Assembly: GCF_000717715.1 (NCBI RefSeq) | Contig: NZ_JOAI01000024.1 | Coordinates: 48,925-112,924, forward strand | Direction: 5' to 3' | Length of the DNA: 64,000 nt | From: Streptomyces sp. NRRL B-24484 | GTDB taxonomy: Bacteria > Actinomycetota > Actinomycetes > Streptomycetales > Streptomycetaceae | Shown here: positions 43,227 through 52,188 of the stretch, one piece after another | How positions within the stretch are numbered: the stretch's first letter is position 1 | Layout of the letters: every line of letters begins with the position of its first letter | Position numbers and translations under genes: made by a program | The notes under the pieces: generated by a model | The model's database searches: none | Told to the model about the DNA's origin: nothing | Seen by the model: the letters and a program-made list of their open reading frames with translations, nothing else

Positions 43227-44630
43227 TCACCGGCCGCCGACCTCCGCGTGGGCGGTTCCGGTCAGGGTCCAGGCCGCCTCCGGGCGCCAGCGGCCCCACC
43301 AGCGTTCGAGCACGATCCGGGCGTCGGCGGCCTCGCTGTTGCGGCACACCGCGCGGCGGCCGTCGGGGTCGGTGTACGCCAGGGTCAGGGTGCGTTCCTC
43401 CGCTTGGGTGACCGTGACGCGGACCCGGCGCAGCAGGGTCCGGCCGGTGACCGTCCAGGTCGGCAGGCAGATGCGTGCCCGGAACCGGCCCGGTCCGGCC
43501 CAGCCGAGTGCCGGGCGGGCGGCGCTCCGCGGCCAGGTGCGCCCGCGGTGGCGGAGTCTGAGGAAGACCAGGGGCGGCAGCCGGTCGAGCCCCGGCCTGC
43601 CGGACACGGCGGCGACCACCTCCAGCACGTCGCCGCCGCCGAGGTCGGCGTGCAGCCAGGCCCAGCGCTCGGCGTTGCCGTGGCCGTGGATCCGGGCGGT
43701 CGCCCCGGGGGCGGCGTCGAGGCGGAGCACGCCGCCGGGGTGCTCGATCGTGCCGGTGTAGCGGGAGACGGCGGCGGGCAGCATCTGCGCGGCCGGCAGC
43801 CCGCCGTGGTGCCAGGCCCAGCGGGGGAAGGTGTAGAGCGGATCGCCCGCGGGCTGCTCGGTGAGGTCCCAGGTGTACGGGCCGGCGGTGCCGCGCAGGT
43901 GCCGTACGCCGTTCCCCTTCCCGTCCTCGTTCTCCGTATCGGCGGCGGCGGAGAACTCCCGGCGGGGCGGCCAGGGTTCGGGGCCGAACCGGGCGTGCGT
44001 CGGCGGGCCGTCGGGCGGGAAGAGCGCGATCCAGCCGTGCACCCGGGCGGGCGAGCCGTCGGCGGGTGCGACCAGTTCGCGGTGCAGCCAGACGCCCGTC
44101 CCTCCGGCCGGTTCGGTGAGTGTGGCGTACCAGACCTCGAGGCGGCCCGGTCGGCCGTCCCAGCGCGTCCCCAACTGCCGCGCCCCTTCGCCGTGGCGGG
44201 GGAAGCGCCAGCTCGCCAGGAAGGGCAGCAGTCCCGTCCACGGGAGGCGCAGCGTGCCGCGACCGGCCTCGCGGCCGTCCGCGGAGAGGGTGTACGGCAG
44301 GACGGTCGCCGAGCGCACGGGCCGCCGGAGCGAGAGGGACTTCCGGCCGTCCAGGGTGAAGCGCCGGCCGCCGGCGGTGAACTCCAGCCGGTACCGGATC
44401 CGTCCGGGCCGCGACGGGGAGATCTCCAACTCCCCGGTGGCCCGGGGGTCGTCGGCGATGCCCCGGATCCGGACCCGGCCCGTCACGGCGGCGACGGTGG
44501 TGCGGTGCGGCAGGACGAGGGTGCCGGCACGCACCGCGAGGTCCAGGCGCACGGGGTGTTCCTCGGCCTCCCCGGTCATCCGGGCGGTGCCGAGCAGCGT
44601 CTCGGCGAAGGAGGTTCCGCGCGATCCCAT
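43227..44630 (-). CDS. protein of unknown function beside a GMC oxidase cluster
   Basis: 467 residues, soluble and beta-rich, with many Arg and Trp residues (LYTFPRWAWHHGG, GRTWPRSAARPALGWAGPGRF). There is no signal peptide or membrane helix. GGAGG precedes ATG 44630. It is divergent from the secreted/GMC genes across a 275-bp gap and may serve the same pathway. I do not recognise a domain; the pattern of barrel-like strands suggests a lipid- or steroid-binding protein, which is speculative. Confidence 0.75.
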   Translation of the reverse strand: MGSRGTSFAETLLGTARMTGEAEEHPVRLDLAVRAGTLVLPHRTTVAAVTGRVRIRGIADDPRATGELEISPSRPGRIRYRLEFTAGGRRFTLDGRKSLSLRRPVRSATVLPYTLSADGREAGRGTLRLPWTGLLPFLASWRFPRHGEGARQLGTRWDGRPGRLEVWYATLTEPAGGTGVWLHRELVAPADGSPARVHGWIALFPPDGPPTHARFGPEPWPPRREFSAAADTENEDGKGNGVRHLRGTAGPYTWDLTEQPAGDPLYTFPRWAWHHGGLPAAQMLPAAVSRYTGTIEHPGGVLRLDAAPGATARIHGHGNAERWAWLHADLGGGDVLEVVAAVSGRPGLDRLPPLVFLRLRHRGRTWPRSAARPALGWAGPGRFRARICLPTWTVTGRTLLRRVRVTVTQAEERTLTLAYTDPDGRRAVCRNSEAADARIVLERWWGRWRPEAAWTLTGTAHAEVGGR

Positions 44631-44665
44631 GCCCGTCCTCCTCGCCGTCCGCGCTCCGGTCGTCA

Positions 44666-44678
44666 GTGGCTCAGCCAC
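44666..44678. promoter_or_regulatory. palindrome in a divergent promoter region
   Basis: GTGGCTCAGCCAC at 44666-44678 is a 6-bp dyad with a one-base centre, between the unknown gene and the secreted protein. A second, looser dyad (CACTC/GAGTG) lies near 44730-44755. Possible operators for divergent control of the GMC cluster. Confidence 0.35.
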
Positions 44679-44905
44679 CGAACCACTGGAGCTGATGAGC
44701 CGTCAAGAGTGCTGCGGCAGGCTCCTGTACGTGGCACTCGACCTGCCTGTGAGTGCAGTGGATGAGTCACCGTCACATCCCTTGTCCTCGCCGGTGGCCG
44801 TGCCGCATCCTCGTCCGTGCCGGCCGGGCGCCCCGCCGCCACTGCTGCGGCGCCGGGCCGGATCCTCGTGCGACACCCCCGTCCTGCTCCGTTCCAGGAG
44901 GCCCC

Positions 44906-45535
44906 GTGTCCCGTCCACGTCTGCGTTCCGCCCTGCTCGCCGCCGCCCTGGCCGCCGGAACGGTCGCCGCGGCCGCGGCCCCCGCCGGTGCCACTGCCGC
45001 TTCCGCGGCGGCCCCGGCGGCCGCCGTCTCGCCCCCGGCCCTGCCGGGCCCGTTCACCGAGCCGGACTTCGCCGCCTCCTGTGCGTGGCACCGCTACGGC
45101 GAGGGCGAGCGGCCGCCGTGGTGGCTGATGTTCGCCGATCCGCTGTGCGTGGAGTACAGCAAGCGCGACATCACCCTGGACGACGGAGGCGCGCTGCGCT
45201 TCCTGCTCGCCGAGCCCGCGCGGATCGCGGCCTCGCTGCTGACCTGCCGCTACTACCAGCAGGACCACTGGAGCGTGCAGTCCACCGGCGGTGCGGTGCC
45301 GCGGGTGGCCTGGGACGGCCAGTACTGGTGGGACCGGACCGCCCGGCGGGCCGGGGCGCGGCTGACGCACTTCCGCGTCGACGGCGTGCCGGTCGGGATC
45401 GGCGACGCCGTCCTCGCCCTCCGGCCGCACCACCCCGCGCTGGCCGAGGAGCTCGCCGCGTACGGCACCGCCTCCGGCGAGAGCGGCTTCACCACGGGGC
45501 TGCCGGCCGATCTGCGCTGTGCGTCGGGCGGGTGA
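44906..45535 (+). CDS. secreted protein of unknown function
   Basis: 209 residues. A clear Sec signal (RPRLRSALLAAALAAGTVAAAAA) is followed by an Ala-rich linker and a globular domain with three Cys and many Trp residues (SCAWHRYGEGERPPWWLMFADPLCVEYS, WDGQYWWDRTARRAG). GTG 44906 has AGGAGG upstream. It is the first of three rightward genes ending in a cholesterol-oxidase-like GMC enzyme, with eight bases to the next gene, so it is presumably its extracellular partner. Confidence 0.8.
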   Translation: MSRPRLRSALLAAALAAGTVAAAAAPAGATAASAAAPAAAVSPPALPGPFTEPDFAASCAWHRYGEGERPPWWLMFADPLCVEYSKRDITLDDGGALRFLLAEPARIAASLLTCRYYQQDHWSVQSTGGAVPRVAWDGQYWWDRTARRAGARLTHFRVDGVPVGIGDAVLALRPHHPALAEELAAYGTASGESGFTTGLPADLRCASGG

Positions 45536-45542
45536 GCGGCCG

Positions 45543-46202
45543 GTGTCCCCCGCCCCGCTCGACCGGCGCGGCCTGCTGAAGGCCCTCGCCGCCACCGCCG
45601 CCGTCCTCGCCGCGGGCCCGCCGGGCACGGCTCCGGCCGCCCGCGCCGCCGACCTGGGCTCCTGGACCGTCCGGAGCCTGGAGGCGTTCGCCGACACCCT
45701 GATCCCCGGGCAGCGCCGCCGCCCCGGTGACCTCGCGATCGCCGGTGCGGTCACCGGACCGGGCGCGGTCCAGGCCGGTGCCGTCCAGGTGCTGGCCTCC
45801 CCCGACCTGCCGCTCGGCCCGTGGCTGCCGGAGATCGCCGGCCTGCTCGACGCCCGCGCACTGGCCCGGGCCGCCACCCACCTGGTGTGGTTGCCGCCCG
45901 GCTGGCCGCCGTTCGCCGGCCTGCCCTTCGACCACCGAACGGCGCTCGTCACCGGCCTGTTCGACCCGGGCGAGCCGGACCGGCCGGTCTGGCAGGTCCT
46001 CGCCCTGCTGGTCGGCCTGGCGTTCGACACCGCCGCCCAGGAGCACACCGCAGCCGCGGTGGCCGGCGGCCACCCGGGGCTCGCCTGGATCGGCTTCCCG
46101 CCGCCGGACGCGGACGGCCTGTGGCGCTTCCCCGAGCACTCCTACGGCCGGCCGCTGGCCGACCTCCATCCGCGCACCACGCCCTCGGGGAGCCCGGCAT
46201 GA
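45543..46202 (+). CDS. Tat-signal protein, DUF5987-like
   Basis: 219 residues. The twin-arginine start DRRGLLKALAATAAVLAAG is followed by SLEAFADTLIPGQRRRPGD, reminiscent of gluconate-2-dehydrogenase subunit 3 proteins, which chaperone or accompany FAD-dependent GMC subunits through the Tat pathway. From memory this is DUF5987. GTG 45543 is chosen; an upstream GTG at 45519 is in frame. It overlaps the following GMC gene (ATGA), so the two are translationally coupled and likely form one enzyme. Confidence 0.8.
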   Translation: MSPAPLDRRGLLKALAATAAVLAAGPPGTAPAARAADLGSWTVRSLEAFADTLIPGQRRRPGDLAIAGAVTGPGAVQAGAVQVLASPDLPLGPWLPEIAGLLDARALARAATHLVWLPPGWPPFAGLPFDHRTALVTGLFDPGEPDRPVWQVLALLVGLAFDTAAQEHTAAAVAGGHPGLAWIGFPPPDADGLWRFPEHSYGRPLADLHPRTTPSGSPA

Positions 46203-47782
46203 GCGCAGAGACCACCGACGTGCTGGTGATCGGCTCCGGCTTCGGCGGCGCGATCCCCGCCTACCACCTCGCGGCCGGCGGCGCCCGCGTCACCGTACTG
46301 GAGCGCGGCCCCCGGCTGGCGGCCGCGGACTTCACCCACGACCTCCGGCTCGGCAGCTACACGAGGATCGTCGACGTCATCAAGGGCGACGGCATCTCGG
46401 TCGTGGCCGGCAACTGTGTCGGCGGCGGCAGCGTGGTGTACTTCGCCGCGTCCCTGCGCGCCCCCTCCTTCGTCTTCGAACGCCGGGGCAGCCTGCAGCG
46501 GCGCATCTGGCCCGCCGCGCTGACCCGCGCCGCCCTCGACCCCTGGTACGACCGGGTCGAGCAGTCGCTGCCCACCAGCCGGCTGGACTGGGACGGCATC
46601 TCGTACGCCGGCGGCGTCCTCGCCGCGGCCTGCCACCGGGCCGGACGCACCTGCAACCCGGTGCCGGTCGCGGTCGACCCGGCGCGCTGCACGGACTGCA
46701 ACTGGATGCTGTCGGGCTGCCGCTTCGACGCCAAACGCTCGATGCTGCTGAACTACCTGCCCGCCGCCGAGGCCCACGGCGCCGACGTCCGGCCGCTGCA
46801 CGAGGTGCAGGCCGTCGTCCCGTCCTGGATCGACGGCCACCGGTACGCCGTCCGCTACACCGTGCTGGATCCCTCCGACTACGGCTGCACCCTCGACACC
46901 GGAACCGTCCACGCCAAGGTCGTCGTCCTCGCGGCCGGCGCGGTCGGCACCCCGGTCGTCCTGCAGCGCTCCGCCCTCGCCCTGGGCGGCATCCCCGCCG
47001 CCGTCGGCCGCTACTTCTCCGGCAACGGCGACCGGGTCTCCGTCGCCCTCCTGGACGAGACCAAGGTCCGCGACCTGCTGGGCCTCGCCCGTCCGGACGG
47101 CTCCGCGTACGCCGCGCTGCCGATCGGCAAGCCCATCACCACCGCCAGCTTCGACCACCTCGACGGCAGCGCCCCCGAGTTCAGCCGATTCACGCTCCAG
47201 CAGATCTACTTCCCGCCGATCACCAACACCCTCGCCCGGGCCACCCTCGGCCCGGAGTGGTTCGGCACCGGCAAGCGCGAGCTGCGCCGCTCGTGGCGGT
47301 CCTGGCTGACGGTGCTCGCCATGACCGAGGACGACAACGAGGGGACGTTCGGCCCGCCGCCGCCCACCGGTGGCTTCGTCCGCCTCGCCCCGGGCCTCGG
47401 ACTCGGCACCATGGCCTACGCGCCGACCGCCGCCACCAGGGCCGGCTGGAACGCCGCCGACGCCGAACTGCGCACCGTCCTGGAGCAGGACGGGCTGGGC
47501 ACCGTCCGGCCCTGGACGGAGCGGGTCGGCGGCTCGGTCACCGCCCACCCGCTCGGGTCCTGCCGGATCGGCGACGACCCCCGCACCTCGGCCCTCACCG
47601 ACCGGAACGAACTGCGCGGCCACACCGGCCTGTTCGTCACCGACGGCGCAGCCGTCCCGACCTCGCTGACCGTCAACCCGTCCCTGACCATCGCCGCCCT
47701 CGCCGAACGGGCCGTCCCCGCCGTCGTCGCCCGGGCCGCCGAGGCCGGGGTCGCCGTCGAGTACGGCGCGCCACCGCCCTGA
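46199..47782 (+). CDS. GMC oxidoreductase, cholesterol-oxidase-like
   Basis: 527 residues. The FAD fold starts VLVIGSGFGGAIPAYHLAAGG, with NCVGGGSVVYFAASLR and the C-terminal GTMAYAPT / HPLGSCRIGDD / SLTVNPSLTIAALAERA blocks typical of type-I cholesterol oxidases and related actinobacterial enzymes. It has no signal of its own, so export would require the Tat partner encoded just upstream, with which its ATG overlaps by four bases. The substrate is not proven; a sterol or polyol is possible. Confidence 0.9.
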   Translation: MSAETTDVLVIGSGFGGAIPAYHLAAGGARVTVLERGPRLAAADFTHDLRLGSYTRIVDVIKGDGISVVAGNCVGGGSVVYFAASLRAPSFVFERRGSLQRRIWPAALTRAALDPWYDRVEQSLPTSRLDWDGISYAGGVLAAACHRAGRTCNPVPVAVDPARCTDCNWMLSGCRFDAKRSMLLNYLPAAEAHGADVRPLHEVQAVVPSWIDGHRYAVRYTVLDPSDYGCTLDTGTVHAKVVVLAAGAVGTPVVLQRSALALGGIPAAVGRYFSGNGDRVSVALLDETKVRDLLGLARPDGSAYAALPIGKPITTASFDHLDGSAPEFSRFTLQQIYFPPITNTLARATLGPEWFGTGKRELRRSWRSWLTVLAMTEDDNEGTFGPPPPTGGFVRLAPGLGLGTMAYAPTAATRAGWNAADAELRTVLEQDGLGTVRPWTERVGGSVTAHPLGSCRIGDDPRTSALTDRNELRGHTGLFVTDGAAVPTSLTVNPSLTIAALAERAVPAVVARAAEAGVAVEYGAPPP

Positions 47783-47839
47783 TCCGGGGTCGCACGGGGC
47801 ACGGCGGAGCCCGTCAGGGCACCGGACGCCGGATCAGGG
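47777..47839. terminator. bidirectional terminator spanning both stop codons
   Basis: CCCTGATCCGG (47777-47787) and CCGGATCAGGG (47829-47839) form an 11-bp perfect dyad. The arms include the stop of the GMC gene (47780-47782) and of the convergent small gene (47834-47836). Confidence 0.6.
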
Positions 47840-48046
47840 GGCAGGGCTGGCCGTGGCGGCCGGGGTGTCGCACGTGCCGGGCGCGGCGTCGTGGTGTCCC
47901 GCCAGCCAGAAGCCGACGAGGAGGCCCGCGACGGCCAGGACGCGGTGCCGGTTCTGCTTCCACCAGGACGGCGAGCCGGCGGCCATGAAGCGCAGGTGGG
48001 TGTACTCCGGATGCACCTGGGGCGGTGCGTCCCTGAAGAGTCCCAT
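47834..48046 (-). CDS. small single-helix membrane protein
   Basis: 70 residues. The cytoplasmic N-terminus MGLFRDAPPQVHPEYTHLRFMAAG is followed by one helix (VLAVAGLLVGFWLAGHH) and a short Cys-containing outer tail. GAGGAG lies nine bases before ATG 48046. The extension to 48163 is unlikely. Unknown function; similar short proteins occur widely in Streptomyces. Confidence 0.7.
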   Translation of the reverse strand: MGLFRDAPPQVHPEYTHLRFMAAGSPSWWKQNRHRVLAVAGLLVGFWLAGHHDAAPGTCDTPAATASPAP

Positions 48047-48271
48047 CAGGTCAACTCCTCTCCCTTGAGGGGGGTTCACGACCATACGCCTCATCCGTCC
48101 TCGATTGCCGGGATTTTTCGGACCTGTGCCGATCGTCCCGCCGACGCGGACAGCGCGCGACAAGCGGGGCGAGCGCGCGGACTCGACGAGCCGGCCCCGC
48201 AGCGCGCGGGGAGCCGGCCCCGGCCCGGCCCGGGGCGCGGCAGCGGCGGTGACGGCCGCGGTGACGGGTGG

Positions 48272-50020
48272 TCAGCCGCCGTTGCCCGTCCGCAGGATCT
48301 CGGCGGCGGCCCGGCCCGCGGCGTCCGCGCCGTGGCCCGCGCCCTCGACCTCCACCGCCACGGCCAGGTCGCCGCGGTAGGCGATGAACCAGCTGTTGGG
48401 GTTCTTGCCGTCGACCTCGGCCGTGCCGGTCTTCGCGCCGACCTGCCCGGTGAGGCCGGCCATCGGCGTGCGGGCGGTGCCCTCCCGGACGGTCTTCGCC
48501 ATCATCGACCGGAGGTCGCGCGCCACCCCCGCGGGGAGCCGGCGGGGGGCGTTCGCCCGGTCGGCGACGCCGTCGACCACCACCGGCTGGCGGAAGGTGC
48601 CGCTCTGCACGGTCGCCGCGACGGAGGCCATCAGCAGGGTGTTCATCTGGATGCCGCCCTGGCCGATGTACTCGGCGGCCTGCTCGTCGCGGCTGCCCGG
48701 GGCCGGGATCCGGGCGTCGAAGCTGTGCAGACCGGTGTGCCACTCCAGACCGAGGCCGAACTGCTCGGAGGCGACCTGGGCGAGCGTGCCCGGCCGGAGC
48801 TTCGCCAGGCCCTGCTCGATGAAGGCGGTGTTGCACGAGTGGGCGAAGTCGTCGGCGAGGGTGTAGCCGAGGTGGTCGCCGCGCTCGTCGTTGTGCCACG
48901 CCTTCGGGGAGTTGGCGGTGTCCTTGCAGGGTGCCGGGCCGTCCGGGCGGAGGCCGGCCTCCAGCAGGGCGGCACCGGTCACCACCTTCATGGTGGAGCC
49001 GGGTGCGATCCCGCCGCCGAAGGCGCGGTCGAACGTGCCGGCGTTGGCCACCGCCAGCACGTGTCCGGTGCTCGGCTCGACGACGACCGCCGAACCGGCC
49101 CGGCCGCCCGCGGTCTGCTCCCGCAGCGCGGCCTCCGTCACGCGCTGGAGCTCCGCGTCGAGGGTCACCCGGAACTCGGCCGCGCCGGGATCGGTGAGGG
49201 CGAACAGCTGCTCGGCCGGCTGTGTGGCGCCGCGCACGATCACCACCGCACGGCCCGGTGTGCCGGAGGCGTCCTTGCCCGTCCGCACGCCCGCCAGCAT
49301 CGCCTTGACCGGTGAGGAGTCGTCGAAGGGCTTGCCGTTGCGGTCGACCAGCCGGCCGGGCAGGGCGTCCACGGTCTGCACGGCGATCGTCCCGCCGCCC
49401 GCCAGCCCGGGGTGGATCACGGCCGGCTCCCAGTGGACGGCGATCCGCCCCTCGCCGGTGCGCACCACGCCGAGCCGGCCGTCGTACTCCCAGGCGCGGT
49501 CGGTGCCCTCGAAGCGCAGCCTGGCGTGGAAGCCCACCGTCGTCCCGCCCGGCCGGCCCGCGGTGGGGGCCGGGCCGGTCGGGGCGAGGGTGAACTCGCG
49601 AGGGTGGAGCTGCTGTTGGAAGTCCGACAGCGCACCGGTGGCGATGTCCTGGCGGTCGGTCAGCGCGGCGGCGGCCGCGAAGTCGCCCTTGCCCCAGGCG
49701 TCGAGGAAGCCCTTCGCCGCGGTGGCGGCCTGGTCGGCGGTCGGCACCCGGGTGGCGGCCGCCGGCTGCGTCGGCCCGGCGGCCCCGCCCCCGCCCCCGC
49801 CGCCGGATCCGCCGTGGCCGCCGGAGCCGCCCCAGACGGCGCTGGCGACGTTGTAGGCGCCGAGGCCGCCGACCGTCAGCATCCCGGCGCAGACGACGGC
49901 GATGCCGATCCGGACGGCGCGCCGCCGTCGCCGCGGCACCGCCGCCCCGTCGTCGACGTCCTCGTACTCGGCGTCGCCGTACTCGGCTTCCTCGTACCGG
50001 TCGTCGTCGAACTCGATCAT
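48272..50020 (-). CDS. penicillin-binding transpeptidase, PBP2-like
   Basis: 582 residues. A short acidic cytoplasmic tail and one helix (IGIAVVCAGMLTVGGLGAY) precede a Gly-rich linker. An NTF2-like MecA_N domain follows (AAKGFLDAWGKGDFAAAAALTD). The transpeptidase domain has GSTMK (Ser about 342), SCN (about 394) and KTGTAE (about 530), so it should be active in peptidoglycan cross-linking. GAGGGGGCGGGG precedes ATG 50020. A 16-bp palindrome lies 63-78 bases upstream. Confidence 0.93.
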   Translation of the reverse strand: MIEFDDDRYEEAEYGDAEYEDVDDGAAVPRRRRRAVRIGIAVVCAGMLTVGGLGAYNVASAVWGGSGGHGGSGGGGGGGAAGPTQPAAATRVPTADQAATAAKGFLDAWGKGDFAAAAALTDRQDIATGALSDFQQQLHPREFTLAPTGPAPTAGRPGGTTVGFHARLRFEGTDRAWEYDGRLGVVRTGEGRIAVHWEPAVIHPGLAGGGTIAVQTVDALPGRLVDRNGKPFDDSSPVKAMLAGVRTGKDASGTPGRAVVIVRGATQPAEQLFALTDPGAAEFRVTLDAELQRVTEAALREQTAGGRAGSAVVVEPSTGHVLAVANAGTFDRAFGGGIAPGSTMKVVTGAALLEAGLRPDGPAPCKDTANSPKAWHNDERGDHLGYTLADDFAHSCNTAFIEQGLAKLRPGTLAQVASEQFGLGLEWHTGLHSFDARIPAPGSRDEQAAEYIGQGGIQMNTLLMASVAATVQSGTFRQPVVVDGVADRANAPRRLPAGVARDLRSMMAKTVREGTARTPMAGLTGQVGAKTGTAEVDGKNPNSWFIAYRGDLAVAVEVEGAGHGADAAGRAAAEILRTGNGG

Positions 50021-50082
50021 CCCCGCCCCCTCGTGGAAACCATGGCGGTGGAGATCATCCGCTCCCGAACGGCCGGGCGCAA

Positions 50083-50098
50083 TGAGTATCCGTACTCA
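50083..50098 (-). promoter_or_regulatory. palindrome in the PBP2 promoter region
   Basis: TGAGTATCCGTACTCA (50083-50098): 6-bp arms TGAGTA/TACTCA around CCGT-type spacing. On the minus strand it contains GATACT, a possible -10. It is 63 bases before the PBP gene and a plausible developmental or stress operator. Confidence 0.45.
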
Positions 50099-50138
50099 GA
50101 GACACACCGACGGGCGGCCGCCCGGGTGCGGTCGAGTG

Positions 50139-50423
50139 CTATCCGGCAGCGACGACTTGACCCGCCGTCACCAGGGGCGGGTTGGGGAGCAGCGAGGCGA
50201 GGTTGTCGCGGACGAAGTCGGCCGCCCTGGTGACGGACTCGTCGGCGCCGGCCCGGTCCTCGAAGACGCTGGTGGAGACCATCACCCCGTTCCCCGCGTC
50301 GACCCAGTAGTAGGCCACGAAGCCGGGAACGCGGCGCAGGAGGGGGACGAACCCCTCGGCCACGCGGCGTCCCGCCTCCGCCGGATCGGTCACGCCCTCG
50401 TACCGTCGCACTGCTGCGTACAC
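50139..50423 (-). CDS. small conserved-looking protein
   Basis: 94 residues, VYAAVRRYEGVTDPAEAGRRV at the start, VPGFVAYYWVDAGNGVMVSTSVFED in the middle. This is the layout of a short dimeric alpha-beta barrel (ABM-like) protein that may bind or oxidise small molecules. GTG 50423 has GGAGAACGAC upstream. It is downstream of the PBP gene's promoter region and independent of it. Confidence 0.75.
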   Translation of the reverse strand: MYAAVRRYEGVTDPAEAGRRVAEGFVPLLRRVPGFVAYYWVDAGNGVMVSTSVFEDRAGADESVTRAADFVRDNLASLLPNPPLVTAGQVVAAG

Positions 50424-50575
50424 GTCGTTCTCCTCGCGGGTCCCTCGGCGGTCTCGTGGGGAACGGCATACCCCGGCCGGGCCCCGCGCGCTCGCGCGGG
50501 GCCCGGAAGGCACCCGGACGGCCCCGTCGTCGCGGCCGCCGATCCCGCCGGCCGCGGGGCGGGACCGTGCCGGGC

Positions 50576-51319
50576 TCAGGTGCGGCAGCGCAGCATCTCC
50601 AGCGGCGGGTGGGCGAGGAGGTCGGCCCAGAACTCCTCGCCGTACGCGCGGAGTCCGGCCTCGGAGATCCGGAGCGGGTGCCACTCCAGCCCGACGAACC
50701 CGGCCGCCCGCAGGGACTGCTCGTAGACCTCGCGGCGCGGGACGGAGGCGACGATGCCGATCGGCTGCGGTTCGAGGAGGGCCGTGACGCGCACCTGCGG
50801 CCCCGTTCCGGTCTCCTCGCCGGTCGGTTCGCAGCGGAAGCCGTAGCGCTCCAGGTCCGGGCAGTCGAACGCGTAGTCGGGCTTCTGGGCGAACACGAAG
50901 AACTCGCCGCCCGGGACGAGGCTGCGGTGGATACTGCGGCACATCCGCTCCAGGTCCGCGACGGTCTCGGCGTAGTTGAGGCACTGCACGGCCACGGCGA
51001 GGTCGAACCGCCGGTCGAGCGGCCGCAGTCGGGCCACGTCGCCGACCTCGTAGCGGATGTCCAGCGGCTCGCGCCGTTCGATGTCCCGGGCTGCGGCGAT
51101 CATCTCGCCGGAGATGTCGACGCCGAGGACGTCCGTGGCGCCGCGCCGCTTGAACTCGCGGCTGTAGAAGCCGGTTCCGCACGCGAGGTCGAGCACCGAC
51201 CGGTCCTTCACCTCGCCGACCATGCCCAGGAAGCTGGGCACCTCCCCGTAGCGGATCAACGGCAGGGACTTGAACCCCTCGAACGCCTCGCCGATCCCGT
51301 CGTACTGCTGCACACCCAT
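50576..51319 (-). CDS. SAM-dependent methyltransferase
   Basis: 247 residues. Motif I is VLDLACGTGFYSREF, followed by VDISGEMI and the post-I region LAVAVQCLNYAE, a class I Rossmann methyltransferase of the UbiE/COQ5-like type. C-terminal residues vary, so the acceptor (small molecule) is unknown. ATG 51319 has AGGAGG upstream. The next gene upstream is a VOC protein, separated by a strong hairpin, so they are probably not co-transcribed. Confidence 0.92.
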   Translation of the reverse strand: MGVQQYDGIGEAFEGFKSLPLIRYGEVPSFLGMVGEVKDRSVLDLACGTGFYSREFKRRGATDVLGVDISGEMIAAARDIERREPLDIRYEVGDVARLRPLDRRFDLAVAVQCLNYAETVADLERMCRSIHRSLVPGGEFFVFAQKPDYAFDCPDLERYGFRCEPTGEETGTGPQVRVTALLEPQPIGIVASVPRREVYEQSLRAAGFVGLEWHPLRISEAGLRAYGEEFWADLLAHPPLEMLRCRT

Positions 51320-51355
51320 GTGCCGCCCCCTCCTGCGCGTCGTCCGGTCCGCGAC

Positions 51356-51388
51356 CCCGCGCGCTCCCGGGTGTCCGGGGCGCGCGGG
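51356..51388 (-). terminator. terminator downstream of the VOC gene
   Basis: CCCGCGCGC (51356-51364) pairs with GCGCGCGGG (51380-51388) and the stem can extend outward. It lies about 90 bases past the VOC stop and before the methyltransferase gene. Confidence 0.55.
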
Positions 51389-51477
51389 ATCGCGGTCGTG
51401 GCAGAGAGTCTCCTCCGCGTCACCGGACGGCCGTACTGGCGGATGACACGAAGAAGCGGGCGTCCGGACCGGGCCGG

Positions 51478-51981
51478 CTACGAGGCCGCTCCAGTGGCGC
51501 CGTCGTCGACGAGGGCGTCCTCCAGCTCCTTGATGTCGATCTTCTGCATCTGCAGCATCGCGCGCATCGCCCGCTGGGACCTGACCGGGTCCGGGTCGCC
51601 GAGCAGTTCCGTCAGCCGCCGGGGGGTGATCTGCCAGGAGAGCCCGTAGCGGTCCTTCAGCCAGCCGCAGTCGCTCTCCCGGCCGCCGTCCGCGGTGAGG
51701 GCGTCCCACAGCCGGTCGACCTCCGCCTGGTCGTCGCAGTTCACCTGCAGCGAGATCGCCTCGGTGAACGGGAAGATCGGGCCGCCGTTGAGGGCGAGGT
51801 AGCGCTGCCCGGCGAGTTCGAACGACACCGTCATCACCGAGCCCGCCGCGCCTGGGCCGACCTCGCCGTAGCGCTGCACGTCGACGATCCGGGAGTCCGG
51901 GAAGAGCGAGGTGTAGAACCGCGCCGCCTCCTCGGCCTGGTGGTCGAACCACAGGAAGGTGGTGATCTTCTGCTCGGGCAC
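51478..51981 (-). CDS. VOC family protein (PhnB/3-demethylubiquinone-type)
   Basis: 167 residues. ITTFLWFDHQAEEAARFYTSLFPDSRI at the N-terminus and GPIFPFTEAISLQVNCDDQAEVDRLWDAL match the PhnB-like glyoxalase/VOC fold, with the C-terminal DPDPVRSQRAMRAMLQMQKIDI helix. These metal-binding proteins often act on small electrophiles or have no known role. GTG 51981 has GGAGGACGCA. The open extension to 52116 is not supported. Confidence 0.9.
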   Translation of the reverse strand: MPEQKITTFLWFDHQAEEAARFYTSLFPDSRIVDVQRYGEVGPGAAGSVMTVSFELAGQRYLALNGGPIFPFTEAISLQVNCDDQAEVDRLWDALTADGGRESDCGWLKDRYGLSWQITPRRLTELLGDPDPVRSQRAMRAMLQMQKIDIKELEDALVDDGATGAAS

Positions 51982-52130
51982 TGCGTCCTCCCGTTCCTCG
52001 GGTCTCGCCGACGACGGTAGGCCGCGGAACCCGCGCACGCACCGGGGCCACGCCGTGCTGCGCCGTGCGGGTGCGGCGCGGGTGCCGTGCGAGTGCCGCG
52101 CGGAGGACTCGAACACCCGGGCGGAACGGG

Positions 52131-52170
52131 TCGGGCCCCGGCCCGCCCGTGGGGGCGGGCCGGGGCCCGA
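52131..52170 (-). terminator. strong terminator downstream of icmF
   Basis: Perfect 18-bp stem (52131-52148 with 52153-52170) and a 4-base GTGG loop, 19 bases past the icmF stop on the minus strand. No T-run; such stems end transcription in Streptomyces. Confidence 0.85.
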
Positions 52171-52188
52171 CGGTGCCGGCCGTCCGTG

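Noticed and set aside
39928..43761. 1277-residue rightward frame
   Set aside because: Antisense to MarC, NCS2 and GntR genes; rich in Glu/His/Gln/Arg runs.
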